NCBI RefSeq assembly: GCF_901709675.1
Contig: NC_051104.1
Coordinates: 8,004,501-8,068,500, forward strand
DNA: 64,000 bases
Reading direction: 5' to 3'
Source of the DNA: Syngnathus acus
Taxonomy: Eukaryota > Chordata > Actinopteri > Syngnathiformes > Syngnathidae
Shown: positions 1-24,300 of the stretch, in pieces
Numbering within the stretch: position 1 is the first letter of the stretch
Layout of the letters: each line of letters opens with the position of its first letter
Made by a program: the position numbers and the translations under genes
Notes under the pieces: generated by a model
The model's input: only the letters and a program-made list of their open reading frames with translations
The model's database searches: none
What the model was told of the DNA's origin: nothing

Positions 1-97
1 GAGCAGGCCATGCTGGAGGACACTCAGGTGGCGCTGGTGGACCTGGAGAAAGTCACCTTCTACTTTCAGCACTTTGAAGGAGAGCCCCGAGTGGCCA
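1..97 (+). CDS. prex2: prex2 coding exon (partial at window edge)
   Basis: Open in frame from base 1 and begins [20 protein letters not shown]. The donor is placed after base 97 (A|GTGTGT) because only that GT leaves one base to complete a codon with the next exon. Neighbouring GTs at 100 and 102 give the wrong phase. The true 5' end of the exon is outside the window. Confidence 0.75.
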
Positions 98-3000
98 GTG
101 TGTACACGTCCATCGATTTCTTCCCCCCCCCAGTTGTCGGACTTCTAAGACTCAGCTTGGGAAGTTTATGATGTCCTCTTGTTTCCAGACATGCCTGTGT
201 GGTACCACGTGGAGGGCACCAGGCAGCAGCTGAAGGTTTTCCTCCAGCTAGAGAATTTTTACTTCTCTCAATTGCCAGCCCGGCTGAGAGCCGGCGGGGT
301 CAAAATCCATCCCGTGCTCTTCACGCAAGGTACGCTAGGATTATTATTATTTTTTTTTTTGGTGAAACCTTTCCGATTTTCAACACACCATCACTGTCTA
401 GCACTGGAGAGCATGGAGGGCTACTACTACAGAGACAATGTGTCTGTGGAGGAGTACCAGGCCCAGATCAACGCCACCTCGTTGGACAAAGTCAAGCAGT
501 ACTACAAGAGGCTGAGGTCATTCAAAATGTGCATGCCTTAAATATTTGCCCAGCAAACAATTTACTCTCTTGTCATTCTTCATTCTTTGAAGCACTTGAT
601 CCAAAGCTAGGAAGACAACAGAAAGAGTCAGCCGCGCTCCATGAAATCCATCCCAAGCCGACTGAATTAACTGCAGAGCCCTAACTTCACGGGCGCCGTC
701 AAGTAGCCGCCGGATTTATAGTCTCAGCATTCCGCGCGAGACAAAACATGGATTTATTGGCTTTTAATTTGTGCAAAATGTTGTCCCTGTCATTGGAGAT
801 AATCAATTGATGTGCCTTGAATGGCACCGGCTAATCTTATCTTTTCTACAAATCACCGGACGGGTCGAAATGACGGGTATCATAATCTTCAGGGGTTCAT
901 AGGCCAAAATAGGAAGTAGCGGCAGCCGTGTTGGGCTCAATGTTCAAAAAAGGGTCTGAAGAATCAGACCTTAACCTAACCTTCAGTGGTTTTGATTGTT
1001 TTTCTCTGGAAATCTTTTAATTGGCCCAGAGGAGCGTCTCCAGACTTGTCATATCGACAGCAGCTTTCAGCCGGCCGGATTTTCCCCGCCTCGCGTCAGC
1101 CGCTATCGATCGCTAGCTACCAATGTCAGAGAATGAAGAGAAACGCCACCGCTCAACTGGGTGGACTTGTAATCTACCTGGTGGAGCTAGCGTACAAACT
1201 ATGTTTTGATTGGCTAACAAAGTCATCGCTCACTCATGTGAATGAGGGTGCTGGTTAACCACGAACGACACTGACGCTTCAGCCGTCTTCTGGATGGAAG
1301 ACGTGTTCTCGTCATTCTTGGTGTGAGCGACGAGGCCGTCTTGAAGCAATTACACGGGCCGGCCGTTCTCCCGCCCCTGCCTGGCCAGGAAACAGATTTA
1401 TGGGAGGCCTTAAGGCGCCGGCCGCCGCGGTATGGCTGCTCTCGTCGGTGCGCTACTGTACGACTGCGACGCTTTAGTACAAATCCTGAAAAGTCTCCGG
1501 TCCTGTTGACACATCGGCGGGAATGTGCACCGTGCGTCAGTATGACTTGAAGTCCAAGCCCGTGTGATTCCATGACACCCACTTTCATCGAGCCGAGTGT
1601 CGCTATTCTTAGCCCGCTAGTGGATTACGGACATTTTGAACAGAGGCTGTGATTTACCGAAGTCCAATTCCTTGTTTGGCACGCTCAAACGTGGCGAATC
1701 AAAAACTCTTGAATCTTGAATTTTCACACTGCTGAGTTTGGACGACGTCTGTAACAATAATTAGCGGTGCTCCGGCTTCTCTCCCAGGGCTTTCTACATG
1801 GATCAGTCCAACATGCCGCCCAGCTCTGCACCCAAAGCTGCTCTCATAGATAAGGTAAGACCTTAATAGCCTGTCAGTATTGTGCTATTGTCAGTCTACA
1901 TGTTGCGCCAGCGTTTGTGTTCCAATATCTTGACTTCTGCCCATACCAACGTCCATCAATGATATTTGTTTTTGTTAGCGTTAAGCTTTTGGGGCAAGTC
2001 TCACAGGCGTTATTGTCTGCAGCTGATGCGTCCCCTGAATGCGGTGGACGAGCTCCGCCGTCTGCTGGAGAGCTTCATCCGCTGCCGCCGCGCGGCCGCC
2101 TGCCAGTACACCGCCTGCGGGGCGTCCGGGGTGGGCCTGCTGACGGTGGCCTCGGAGCTGTGCTCGCGCCTGGGGGCCGCCCACGTGGTCATGTGCAACA
2201 ACGGCGTTCACCGGTGAGTGTGGCACCATTAGCACTGGCGCGACTGACTGCCGCCTCGAGTGCCCCGCCCCGACCCGCCCTGCCCTGCCCTGCCCTGCCC
2301 TGCCCTGCCCTGCCTTTTGATGGCCACGTCTACCTCTCACTTTGATGCCGCAGCAGTTCTTTAATTAGCGCCAAGGATGTTCCACCTAATTGGGCCCATT
2401 GGTGCTTACTTGCTGCATGCTTGGCTTACTTACCTCCACAGTCTCCACAGTCGCAGTACTGTTGAATAAAACATATATGTATCTATAAATGGCACATAAC
2501 ATACATATGACGATTGTCTTGGAATTCACCTTTCCATTTGAGTCAAGGTCACACAAACAAACCCACGTGGGCTTAATAAAGTGTCCAAAAGTTTCCATTC
2601 GCGATCAGACCGGCGTAACGTGGTCATCAGTCAAATGCTGCAGTCGGGCACGTGCCAGCCAGCCAGACAGATATGGATAGTGTCATCGCGGCGGCCCAGG
2701 AGGAAGACGAAAGCCGGGCGGCGGTGACAAACGATGGGGATATTTCCGTCCCGCCGCCCAATTGAGAAACGGCGGCTCAGCTCGGGGCAAATTAGCCATG
2801 GCCGGTCGGCCGGATATAGCGCTGGATGAAAAAGGAGGCGATTGACTGCGCTCCTTCCTGTCCAAAAGTGAGAGGACCAACTTTCTATTTACTTCCTTCC
2901 TGTTTTATTCCAGACGAAACTTAGGGCAGGAAGAGGCTCCTGCGGGAAAGGCGGCAGAATATTTTGATGCGATACATGATTTGAAGTCCTTGACTAATGG

Positions 3001-4858
3001 CTTCACGCTCCCAGCATGTGTTTTCAAAACTTTGGAGATTCAAGACTTTCCAATCTCTCGCACAGTCAACAAGCACGACAGGCTCTGTGCCAATTTTGGA
3101 CACTTCTATTTGCAGTGAAAAGACTCGCAATCGATAAACCAGCGTGGCTCGTTCATGCCGAAAGGTCACCCGATCGCTCGCCCGCTCGCTCGCTCTCTTT
3201 GCGTTGCCGTTCCGCGTACTTGTCATCTATGTATATGTGCTTGTGTTTAACCGTGTCAACGCACATAATGACTCAGCAACTGGTGTCGACAACTCTTTTC
3301 CCCACTTCCAACCTTTTGGGAAGGAATGCAAATCCCAGCCCCAGAACCACAGCAGATGCGCTGACAACCGGGAAATGCTCCCTCAAGATGCAAACAAGTC
3401 GTTTTTCATCAAATTTCACATGTTCCTTCTTAGTTCATTCATTCATTGGACTGGATTTTTTTGTCCCCAGTTGCACTCTGAGCGTGACGCTGGAGCAGGC
3501 CATCCTCTTAGCCCGCAACCACGGGCTGCCGCCTCGCTGCATTCTGCAGGCCACCGATGTCATGAGGAAACAGGTAACGCCCTGGCGCCGGCCGCACAAA
3601 TATTGACATTGCGTTTTGTCGGTGGGTGGCCGAAATTGAAATTGTATCGACAGCCCGACCCACGTTGTCAAAACGTAACAAATGCGCCTTGCTGACATGA
3701 GCGTTGAAAATGAAAAGGTCACGGCGGATAGTCATGTGTCACATTTTAAAGACGGCGCTAAAGGTCACTGTTTGACAAACCCCTTCATATCCATGCCACA
3801 TATTGCTTTTGCTTGTTCAAAATGTTGTTTTCCATGGAAACAAAACTTGTTTTCAATGTGCATGCCAGGCCACTCGTTGGCAGTGTAACAATCTGGTACC
3901 CTAATAAGGAGCAGGTCATTAGAGTGAGTGAGTGAGTGAGTGAGTGAGTGAGTGAGTGAGTGAGTGAGTGAGTGAGTGAGTGAGTGAGTGAGTGAGTGAG
4001 TGAGTGAGTGAGTGAGTGAGTGAGTGATTGATTTATCGTTGACAGGTCATTGGGGCGGATGGATGATATGTCGTCAGTTGATCAGTTAGGTTGGGCTGGG
4101 CTGTAATTCCGCCCTTGTCCTCAAGAGGTCGCCAAAGAGCCCTCGTATCAGTAACCCGCTCAGCAAGCTAACGACAACAGAAAGCATCAAGCGACCTCTC
4201 ACAATGGAGTCTGAAGACATTTTCAAGAGGCAGCTCACATTTTCTTGCGTTATCTCCCGCCGTCCTTTCATTGGCGTTAGTGGCCATCTTTGTCCGCCGG
4301 CTGTGATGGGAGTGGAATAATTGCTGATGCTATCCTGCTATCAGTAGAATGTCGCCATGACCGCTCGTGCGCCTTCTCTCTCTCTCTCTCGCTTGTAATT
4401 TTATTGTGTGTATGTGTGTGTGGTTATTTTCTTTTTGTGTCAGCTCAGCTTTCAAAATAAAGCTGCAGTGTGTGCACCAACCAGTGTGTGCACTGCTGAC
4501 TACAGGAGCGTTAGCCTCCTGATTTTCCTGACTGGCCATAATGATAATTAGAACAAGAACACGTAAACACCATTCATCTCGAAAACTCCTTACGACGCCA
4601 TTTGATCAAATAGAGGAAGACCAAAAAAGACCTTTTTGCTCGTCGTCTCTTCTCAGGGTGCCCGAGTTCAGAACTCCGCCAAGAATCTCGGGGTGAGGGA
4701 TCGGACGCCGTCGTCTGTGCCGAGGTGAAATAGGCGACAAAAGATGTGCAAACAAACTCTGTGTGTGCAATCTCTGAAAAAGTCACGTTGGGGTAACTTC
4801 ATCTCTCTTCAGGTTGTACAAGCTGTGCCAGCCTCCGCCCCCTGATGGCGACCCGTAA
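1..4858 (+). CDS. prex2: prex2, 3' part: PIP3-dependent Rac exchanger 2, C-terminal IP4P-like region (8 coding exons, gene cut at left edge)
   Basis: P-Rex proteins are cytosolic guanine-nucleotide exchange factors for Rac, activated by PIP3 and G-beta-gamma; P-Rex2 also binds and inhibits PTEN. Only the C-terminal half is here, a region related to inositol-polyphosphate 4-phosphatases (INPP4). Coding exons are 1-97, 189-329, 402-516, 1788-1854, 2023-2213, 3471-3573, 4657-4724 and 4813-4858. Together they give 275 residues plus TAA, and all junction phases agree. Recognisable pieces are the block TLSVTLEQ (INPP4-like), the stretch [14 protein letters not shown] and the tail [10 protein letters not shown]. 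The DH, PH, DEP and PDZ domains would lie to the left. A CX5R sequence (CNNGVHR) sits where INPP4 has its catalytic loop, but the P-Rex family is not known as an active phosphatase. I chose prex2 over prex1 because the next genes are C8orf34 and sulf1. Paralogue choice is inferred; the family is secure. Confidence 0.87.
189..329 (+). CDS. prex2: prex2 coding exon
   Basis: Acceptor TTTCCAG, donor CAAG|GTACGC. Encodes [20 protein letters not shown] and ends [10 protein letters not shown]. Contains the YHVEG and LPARL segments of the IP4P-like region. Entry phase 1, exit phase 1. Confidence 0.85.
402..516 (+). CDS. prex2: prex2 coding exon
   Basis: Acceptor CTGTCTAG, donor CTGAG|GTCATT, a weak donor chosen because its phase fits the next exon. 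Encodes [20 protein letters not shown] and ends KVKQYYKRL. The intron after it is about 1.27 kb and carries a retroposon tail. Confidence 0.83.
1657..1722 (+). mobile_element. 3' tail of a non-LTR retroposon (copy 1)
   Basis: About 65 bp nearly identical to 5271-5336: both run from ACCGAAGTC through TTCCTTGTTTGGCACGCTC to a terminal CTTGAATCTTGAA repeat. A short 3' end with a terminal tandem repeat is typical of 5'-truncated CR1/L2-type retroposons in fish. The family name is not certain. Confidence 0.55.
1788..1854 (+). CDS. prex2: prex2 coding exon
   Basis: Acceptor TCTCCCAG, strong donor GATAAG|GTAAGA. Encodes [20 protein letters not shown] followed by DK. The first codon (Arg) is split with the preceding exon. 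Confidence 0.85.
2023..2213 (+). CDS. prex2: prex2 coding exon with CX5R-like loop
   Basis: Acceptor TGTCTGCAG, donor CACCG|GTGAGT. Encodes [20 protein letters not shown], then an INPP4-like helix and loop ending [10 protein letters not shown]. The Arg codon of the C-x5-R sequence is split across the following intron. GC-rich and codon-biased like the other exons. Confidence 0.88.
2276..2312 (+). repeat. (CCTGC)n microsatellite
   Basis: About seven copies of a CCTGC pentamer in the prex2 intron, 60 bases past the donor. Confidence 0.9.
3471..3573 (+). CDS. prex2: prex2 coding exon
   Basis: Acceptor TTGTCCCCAG, donor AAACAG|GTAACG. Encodes [20 protein letters not shown] and ends [10 protein letters not shown]. 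The TLSVTLEQ block directly follows the CX5R-like loop, as in INPP4 proteins. Confidence 0.88.
3925..4027 (+). repeat. (GAGT)n microsatellite
   Basis: About 25 near-perfect copies of GAGT in the prex2 intron. The intron, 3574-4656, otherwise holds no recognisable feature. Confidence 0.95.
4657..4724 (+). CDS. prex2: prex2 coding exon
   Basis: Acceptor CTTCTCAG, donor CCGAG|GTGAAA. Encodes [20 protein letters not shown] then VPR. The QNSAKNLG segment is close to the C-terminus I recall for P-Rex proteins. Confidence 0.88.
4813..4858 (+). CDS. prex2: prex2 last coding exon with stop
   Basis: Acceptor CTCTTCAG. Encodes [14 protein letters not shown] and stops at TAA 4856-4858. The LYKLC-PPPP end is the typical P-Rex terminus. 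The 3' UTR follows. Confidence 0.88.
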
Positions 4859-5330
4859 TGTATCGCAAATATGAAGACCCCAATTTTTATTTTATTTTTT
4901 CTTACACATCAGCATATAAATATGTCCAACCTTTTGTGTAAATAGAATTTTTCAAAAGCATACTAATATTTTTATAATATTTGCAACCTGTGTTTGGAAC
5001 ATCTCCACTCCTTATATGTTTATTGTAAATATACATTTTTATGATGATTATTTCCAATAGTATATCAGTACTCTGTTTTTTTTAACTGCATTACTCAGGT
5101 TTCAGGCATATAGATTGCATATTAGCGCCGATGGTAGCTCGCGACGATGCAAACTGAAAGCAGCACCAATAAGCTAGGTTTGTTTTGTTTACCCAAAATA
5201 GTATTATACAATACACTAAAATCACGTCTATGTGTAAAAAAAAAAAATAATATATATATATATATATATAACCGAAGTCAAATTCCTTGTTTGGCACGCT
5301 CAAACATGGCGAATAAAAAACTCTTGAATC

Positions 5331-5365
<35 letters not shown>

Positions 5366-5735
5366 GAATTTCATATCCGAGAATGAAGTATTGTCGGTTT
5401 TTGTTGCATGTGTTATGTTAGAGCTTTTTATATTTTTGTTTGTATTAAAAGATGTAATGGTTTTACATTTGAATAGCATGAATCCATTGATTGTGAGTCA
5501 GTTGAACAGCATTTTACACTGTATGAAGATTCTATAAAAATACTTGACTCTTGAAGTTTTTACATGAGGTAAGTAATGTTTTGATTTTGGAGTATCCGGC
5601 GCATCAACAGGTAATAGTTGATATACGCGATTGATTCGAGTCAACTGCCGCCAAGTGGCTTAGGAGTAGTGATTAATCTGTTATTGGAATTTTATTCTGA
5701 AGCAAATGTTGGTCTGGCTCTACAATAAACATTGT
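4859..5735 (+). other. prex2 3' UTR and downstream spacer
   Basis: AT-rich sequence after the prex2 stop with AT dinucleotide runs at about 5249-5270 and 5336-5362. A canonical AATAAA at about 5724 could be the polyadenylation signal; earlier candidates at 5444 (ATTAAA) and inside the retroposon tail near 5313 are equally possible. The exact 3' end is undetermined. Confidence 0.45.
5271..5336 (+). mobile_element. 3' tail of a non-LTR retroposon (copy 2)
   Basis: Second copy of the element at 1657-1722, same orientation, differing at a few positions and ending in CTTGAATCTTGAA followed by an AT microsatellite. Confidence 0.55.
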
Positions 5736-5889
5736 CTTGATTTTCAGTCAACTGAAGCACATTTTCTCCAGGGGTGTACCTTATGAAGGTACCACGGTTA
5801 GCTGCCTCATGATCAATATGTTGTATTGATTGATGCCTAGTTGGACATGTCGCCTACATCCTGTGTGAGGTGAGTTCAATTTCTGATTA

Positions 5890-6325
5890 TTAATCAGCAA
5901 ATTAAGTGGGATGTCTTACTCATGAGCTGTGCGCATGCGTGGAGAGAGAGAGAGAGAGAGAGTTTGGGTGGGGTGGGGTGTGGGGGGGCCAGTCCACGCG
6001 TGCATCCATCCAGAGTGGGGGGCGGGAAGACTTGGAAATCTCTGCCGCTCGCTGGTAGCTTGGTTGCCACCCACCGGAGAGGGAGCCAGCCGGTGCCCGG
6101 AGCCGGAGATGATCCGTGGCCGAGTCAGCGAGCGCCAGCGTGAGGCGGGCTGCTTGAAGTGGGCGGCCGGCCGGCCGGCAGCCAGCGCTCCGTCTCGTCT
6201 CGCACGCCTGAAGGACGAATGACTGCTCAGTGGATGAACTCATCCCGCTGAAAGCTCTCTGGAGAGGGACGGGAGACCCCCCCTGAGCATCCCTCCCTCC
6301 CTCCCTCCCCGTCTGCACTTTCTCC
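5890..6325 (+). promoter_or_regulatory. C8orf34 orthologue proximal promoter / 5' UTR region
   Basis: GC-rich stretch before the ATG with a (GA)n run at 5941-5962, G-rich runs, a GGCC-repeat tract near 6165-6180 and CCCT repeats just before the start codon. No TATA box is evident, which fits a CpG-type promoter. The transcription start is not determinable here. Confidence 0.45.
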
Positions 6326-18789
<12,464 letters not shown>

Positions 18790-19190
18790 AGACGACAAAG
18801 ATCCCGTCCGACAATTATGCAAGGCGCCGGACATTTTGAACAAATTCTGTTATTTTTATAAGCCCTATGAATGATATTGTATACCTTTCTTCTTTTCCAC
18901 CAATATTTCCTATAGACTGTTATACTATATGATATTTTTGTTTGCTCTTTCGCATGCTATGGGACTCCCTGCATGGGTGCACTTTGTGCTTTGACAACCT
19001 CTTTCCAAGGCAGTGCACAAGTGAGACAATTTCTTGCATGTCTGAGCAAGCTCATGCCACTCGGCGTCAACAATTTTCAAGTGTCGGGAAATCCAATTGA
19101 ATATTCTGACCGTATTCACGAGACAGAGTGGAGACACTGCAAGTACTTTTGTTACATTCAATTTGAATAAAGACAAAGAATTGTGAAAAA
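18790..19190 (+). terminator. C8orf34 3' UTR and polyadenylation signal
   Basis: AATAAA at 19166-19171 lies about 380 bp after the stop in an AT-rich stretch and is the best polyadenylation signal. Confidence 0.6.
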
Positions 19191-20185
19191 AGATTTTCAT
19201 TTGAGCTGTGCTGCAGAGTAGCGCCAACTCTTGGTGAGGAGAACTACTATGGCTACTTGAGTTAGCATTAGCTTGTTTGCCGGCCTGCCTGCCTGCCTGC
19301 CTGCCTGTCTTCCTTCAAATGATCCCTTAATGATATGCTCCCTGAAAGAGGTTTTCAAACATCTCGTGGAGGAGGACACTAAAGAATGCTAGTATGCTAA
19401 TAAAATGATTTGGTGCTCATCACTTTGGTGCAAAATTCCATTTCACTCCCAATGAACAAGCTTTTTTCACTGCAGTACCATCAGCTGGATCTGGTTGGGT
19501 CTCAATGGAGCCCCAGTGGTGCCCCCCAAAAAGTCTTTTCAACCTTCACATTCCACATTAGCAGTGCACCACAAATCCATACGTCCACAAATCAACCCTT
19601 TATACACGCGCTATTTTCTCTTTCAGTTCATATTTCTTCACCGCTCGGCCGTTTGTTATGTCAGCAAAAAGAATCAAAGCATATGGAAGATCTGGAAGGA
19701 GATGTGAAGACTTGAGTTCCCACCGCAGATGTCACTCAAAACGCTGACGCTTTATCTCCATCTGCTCACATCTGTGTATTTACAAGTCATCAGGCGCCAT
19801 GACCGATTCCATGTGATCTCTTTCTCTTGACCACGCGTGTCATTTAAATGACAAATCAAAGGGATGATGTTTCTTAGTGATCCTTATCCCCCCTCCCCAG
19901 AACCATGGTAAAGTATTTGATGCAAGCAAATGTGAGGGCCACCCGTGCAGCATTGCAACTCAAGGGGGAGAAGAGAAAACCTGATAAGACATGGAGCCTG
20001 TGTATTGTAAAAGTTGCTGATTAATGGGGAACAATATTCTCCCCCAAATGAAAATACAGGGGGGGGGGGGAGTCCAAATAAATCCAAGTTGTATCAAATA
20101 CATTGGAATAGTCACACACCACTGTAATTTAAACCAACAGTAGTAATCGTCATCATAATAAAACAATGTTAGCTAAGGACTCACT

Positions 20186-20540
20186 ACTAGTGATGTGCAT
20201 TCCAGTTCTTTTAAGTGAACTGAAACCTTAGAATGAGTTCACTCAAAAGATTCGTTCAAACAAATCGTCCCCCCCTCACACACACACACACTTTTTTTTA
20301 AACTTCAACAACACACACAACTAAGCAATACACCAGACAAAAAACAATCAAGTGAACACGGTAATGTCGACAACGGCAACTCACACATTTTTCTCTATAT
20401 TACAACATCCCGTGGGAACAACATATACATCAAACAATACAAGTACTCCCCCCCCCCCCGTTCACTCTCGTTCACTGAAACGATTCGTTCTTTTGAACGG
20501 ATCGTTCACTCACGAGCCAACACTACTCACTACCGCCCTC
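20186..20540. mobile_element. candidate non-autonomous hAT-like repeat
   Basis: Starts ACTAGTGATGTGCATTC and is packed with GTTCACT/AGTGAAC and GATTCGTTC motifs in both orientations, a composition I associate with short hAT-type repeats in fish. Clear terminal inverted repeats and target duplications were not established. Confidence 0.35.
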
Positions 20541-21301
20541 TGGCGTAAACGAAAACGAACTTGTTTGCCATCAAATTGAACACGCTAACCTTTCGACCGA
20601 ATACTTCTTCAAATAGACACCACAAGAGGGTAAAATAAAGTTCATATGATAAAGGAATGATAAAGTCATGTTTTAAACAGTAACAATATCGCCAAGTAAT
20701 GTAAAGCTGCCATTTTAATGGTTTAATGACAGGACTGCGAACGACTCAAAATGGCGTAGGATCCTCCTCAAACTCGCCCCGAGGGACGTTTTAAAAGGTA
20801 AGCGCATATTTTCTTGGTCTTGTTTACACTTGACTATTTTCGTCATGTACATTAAACGCCGTTGCAATGCTTAATAATGAATCCAATTTGGGGTCATGTC
20901 GCTTGCGCTACGCCATGGCCTTCGTTCGGCTAACAGCTAGGTTAACGCCTTCGTATAACTACTGTCTGGGTTGTTTATTTGAGTCCACCCACATTTTCAT
21001 GCAGTTTCATGTGCGAAGCAGGAGATGGTTGTCATGTGTGGAGGATGTTATTGTTGGCCCCATTGTGTGAATTAAATCAATCTATTGTTCCTCACTGGAA
21101 TAGAATTTCAGCTGCTAGTTTATGGCAGATTTTATGGATCATATTGTGGCCACACGTTGGGCTTTACACAGTTCTTTTGTGTCAGTCTCCATTGTTTTGA
21201 CGTGCTGTGTTCAGCGAGAGGGCAACATGGTTGTGTGATCCTCAGCAACATCATGTATTGTTGTTCTAAATCCAGGAGGATTACTTAGCAGAAATCCTGT
21301 A

Positions 21302-21333
21302 TGATTGTGGGGCTTTTCAGACTAAATCTTCTC
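21302..21333 (+). repeat. 32-bp dispersed repeat, copy A
   Basis: Begins TGATTGTGGGGCTTTTCAG and ends AAATCTTCTC. Its exact reverse complement is at 49279-49310. Not low complexity, so chance is excluded. Confidence 0.85.
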
Positions 21334-24300
21334 TCTGAGGCCTCATTACGTGAGCGGCGGTCCCCGAGTCGTCGTGTCTTTCTATCACCCTTCACTTTCT
21401 TTTTCAGTCGTACATGGGTCTTGTTCCTGACCGCAGCGCGGTCGACGTTCCAGACGTTTTGGGGATCATTTCAAAGGCTTGGCACGGACCCCTTGTCGGG
21501 TGAGGCCAAGAGACCTGTGGGTCCGATGACTCATCACCATCCACCGCTTATTCGGAGTCACACGGCAGTTATTTGTTCGAAACGCTCAAATCCACTCTTC
21601 GGCAGTGTGTGATGTTATCTGTATTGAGGTTGTTTTAGAAAAAGCAAGGACACAATCAGTCAATCCACTTTGCGAGACAACTTCCATTTGCCGCCGTGTT
21701 TCATTGACGGTTTGCTTTCCCTCATGTTTCTCTTTTATGCAAGCGAGGAGAACGCCACCGCGGAGGAGCCTCCGGATTCCTGTTATCTCGCAAGCTGTTG
21801 GCTTGTCGCCGCGCGTCGAAAACTCGGCGCCATGTGGAAAGGTATGCAAAAGATGCAAATAGGTCAAATTTACAAGGCAGACTTATTAAACCAAAGCGCA
21901 TAGTAGCGATAAATAGCAAGCAAAAGTCTATCAAAAACAAACGCTGTGAGTGAGACGGCTAAACAAAACAAACGATGCTTATTTTGTCCAGATGACTAAT
22001 CCTTTGAGTCTAGCTGCAACGTGGTCTTAGTGAGACTTTTTCTTACAAAAGAGCGACCCCTCCGTGGCTGGTCCGTCTCGGAACTTGCCGGCCGACAATC
22101 CGTCCACATCCTGCTTCGTTGATGTTTTCCTTTACATATAAAGTTGTGGGGTATGTGTGCATGGCTTTCATAGTGAGCCTGTGATTTATGACGCGCCGCA
22201 TTATTCAAAACAGTCATTTATTTATGCCAAAGCCTTGCTGATGTGAGTTTGTTTGCCGAAGAAGCCACGACTTATCCGACACGACTGCTTTGAAGGTAAG
22301 TGGAATGAAAAGTCAAGTTTTCGTGAAAGTCACCAGATTCTGTGAAAGTTCCCAAATTCAATACGCTGAAGTCATAACAGAAGATCTGACGTTTATTTGG
22401 TCACTTTGTTCAGTATCATCACGTGTGCCCTCTAAACTACTTTGAAAGTGGATTGATTGTTTCTGGCGGCAGCAAAAGCCCCCCCCCACACACACACACT
22501 CGCTAGCTAGCGAGCCTGCTAGCTCGATACACCACTTTAACAACCCAAAAGAGAGTCTTCTCACTAAAACACCATCCGTCTTGCGGTGTGTTTGCGAAGC
22601 TCGGTCTCAGGTGTCAGATAACCGCCGTAAAGTGCCGTCCAATAACACGGAATCATTTGGCTCGGCGGCGGCGGCGGGGAGAAGAAAGATGGCTGACGAC
22701 TGATTAATGCTGATGGCGCTGGCGATAAGCTTCGTTCAGGAATCTCGAGGGGTGCGCAGAGAGAATGAATTTCAGCCTTCTTGCACCTGTTTCAGCTTCT
22801 CCCCGTAGCTCATTTCAAGGAGACCAAGTATCCTGGTAATTGTTGCTAAGCGAGACGCGTCCGGTTCTTCGCCGCCGCTCGCCACCCCCCCCCCAGTCGA
22901 TGCCAGAAAGCCTGATGTCACTTTCCCCATCATCGTCACAGCGGGAAATGGAATTGCTCGGCAAAAGCCTTTCTCGGGTGAAACGAAAGATTGACTGACA
23001 AATGGGATGGATTCCTCCGGAGCCACCAGTGACTCACGGCTCTTAGCGCAGTCAATCACCGCCAGTGCAAAACAATCAATTGTTCTTAAGGGATTAACCG
23101 CAGTGTATTACAGTCAGGCCTCATGGCATGTCGTGCAAAGGGCGAATGAGAAAATGTCCATGATTTATTGGGAAAGAACAAAGAACTTTTGGCATCCGAA
23201 GCAGTTACGGGACAGGACAGGTTGTACGAGGAATTGCTCATGTAATCATATTCAGACTTTTCGTGCGTAGCGTAGCGGTCAGTGCAGCGGACAGCTGTTT
23301 TCTTCTTACGTACCGGGCAGCTATTCAAAAGCTGTCGAGTCGGAAATCCAATTAGTTGACTAAAAGCAGCAGCCACTTCTGGCCTTTTGACGTCTTACTT
23401 TTGAGACTTACATCTGTACTGATGCACAACTTTGACAGGAAGACGACTGGACCGTATTTTTGGAACACTAACCGCCATATGTACAATTTGCACCTCATTT
23501 GGAGCAGCCGAAGAATGACGAAAAGTCGAAACAATATGGTACACTGGAAAGAAAAAGCACTTTACCACCCGACAAGCGACATTGACTTATTTCTTCCTCC
23601 AAGTTGTCCTGGTTGTTCTTTCCGCAATGGTTTTCTGACATCCTTTGCCCCTTGCGTCATCCCGGCCGGGTCCCACGCGGCCGGCCGGCCTGGAAAATCC
23701 CCGTTAAAAGCACTTTAGCTATTTTTGCCACACTTTGGCTCATCTCAAAGACCAGGCCAGCGAAGAAAGCAAAGTCGCTTGTGGCTAATGAGGCAGTGTT
23801 TTTCAGCGACGCCGGCGACTCGTCAATTTTCACTGCCAGAATTGAAGAACATTGCAATGAGCCAAACAATGATGGTTTCTGCGGCCCGAGGCGGTTTCCT
23901 GCGACACGTTGCCTGGAAGCCAAGAACAGGAAAGTAGAGAGAGCAGCTTTGGCATTGATGGAAGAGACCAGAAGGTCGAAGTGAGCCGGCCAGCTTCTCC
24001 ACAAGAGGGCACAGATGACGTCTGTAGGACGTCATGGCCGCTTCGTACTTTCTATTTACCTTTAGTTCTTGTCTAGCAAGAACTTACATGAACAAATCCA
24101 GATCAAGGTAGCCTCTGGACAACGTCATTTGAAGCCCTCAGAAATGGAGAAGCAAGGACAATTTAAGGGGGGAAACGCCAAAGAGCAAGGAACCTCAGAA
24201 TTGTGAAGATGCCAACCCAGAACCTTGGAACTGTAAGGCAAACGTGCTAACCGCCATCACTCCGCTGGCTGTTGTACCAATTGAAACGATATGTCCACCG

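Noticed and set aside
15-4858. Identification as INPP4A/B or prex1
   Set aside because: INPP4 has the CKSAKDR-type catalytic loop, absent here, and the LYKLC-PPPP tail is P-Rex-like. Synteny with C8orf34 and sulf1 favours prex2 over prex1.
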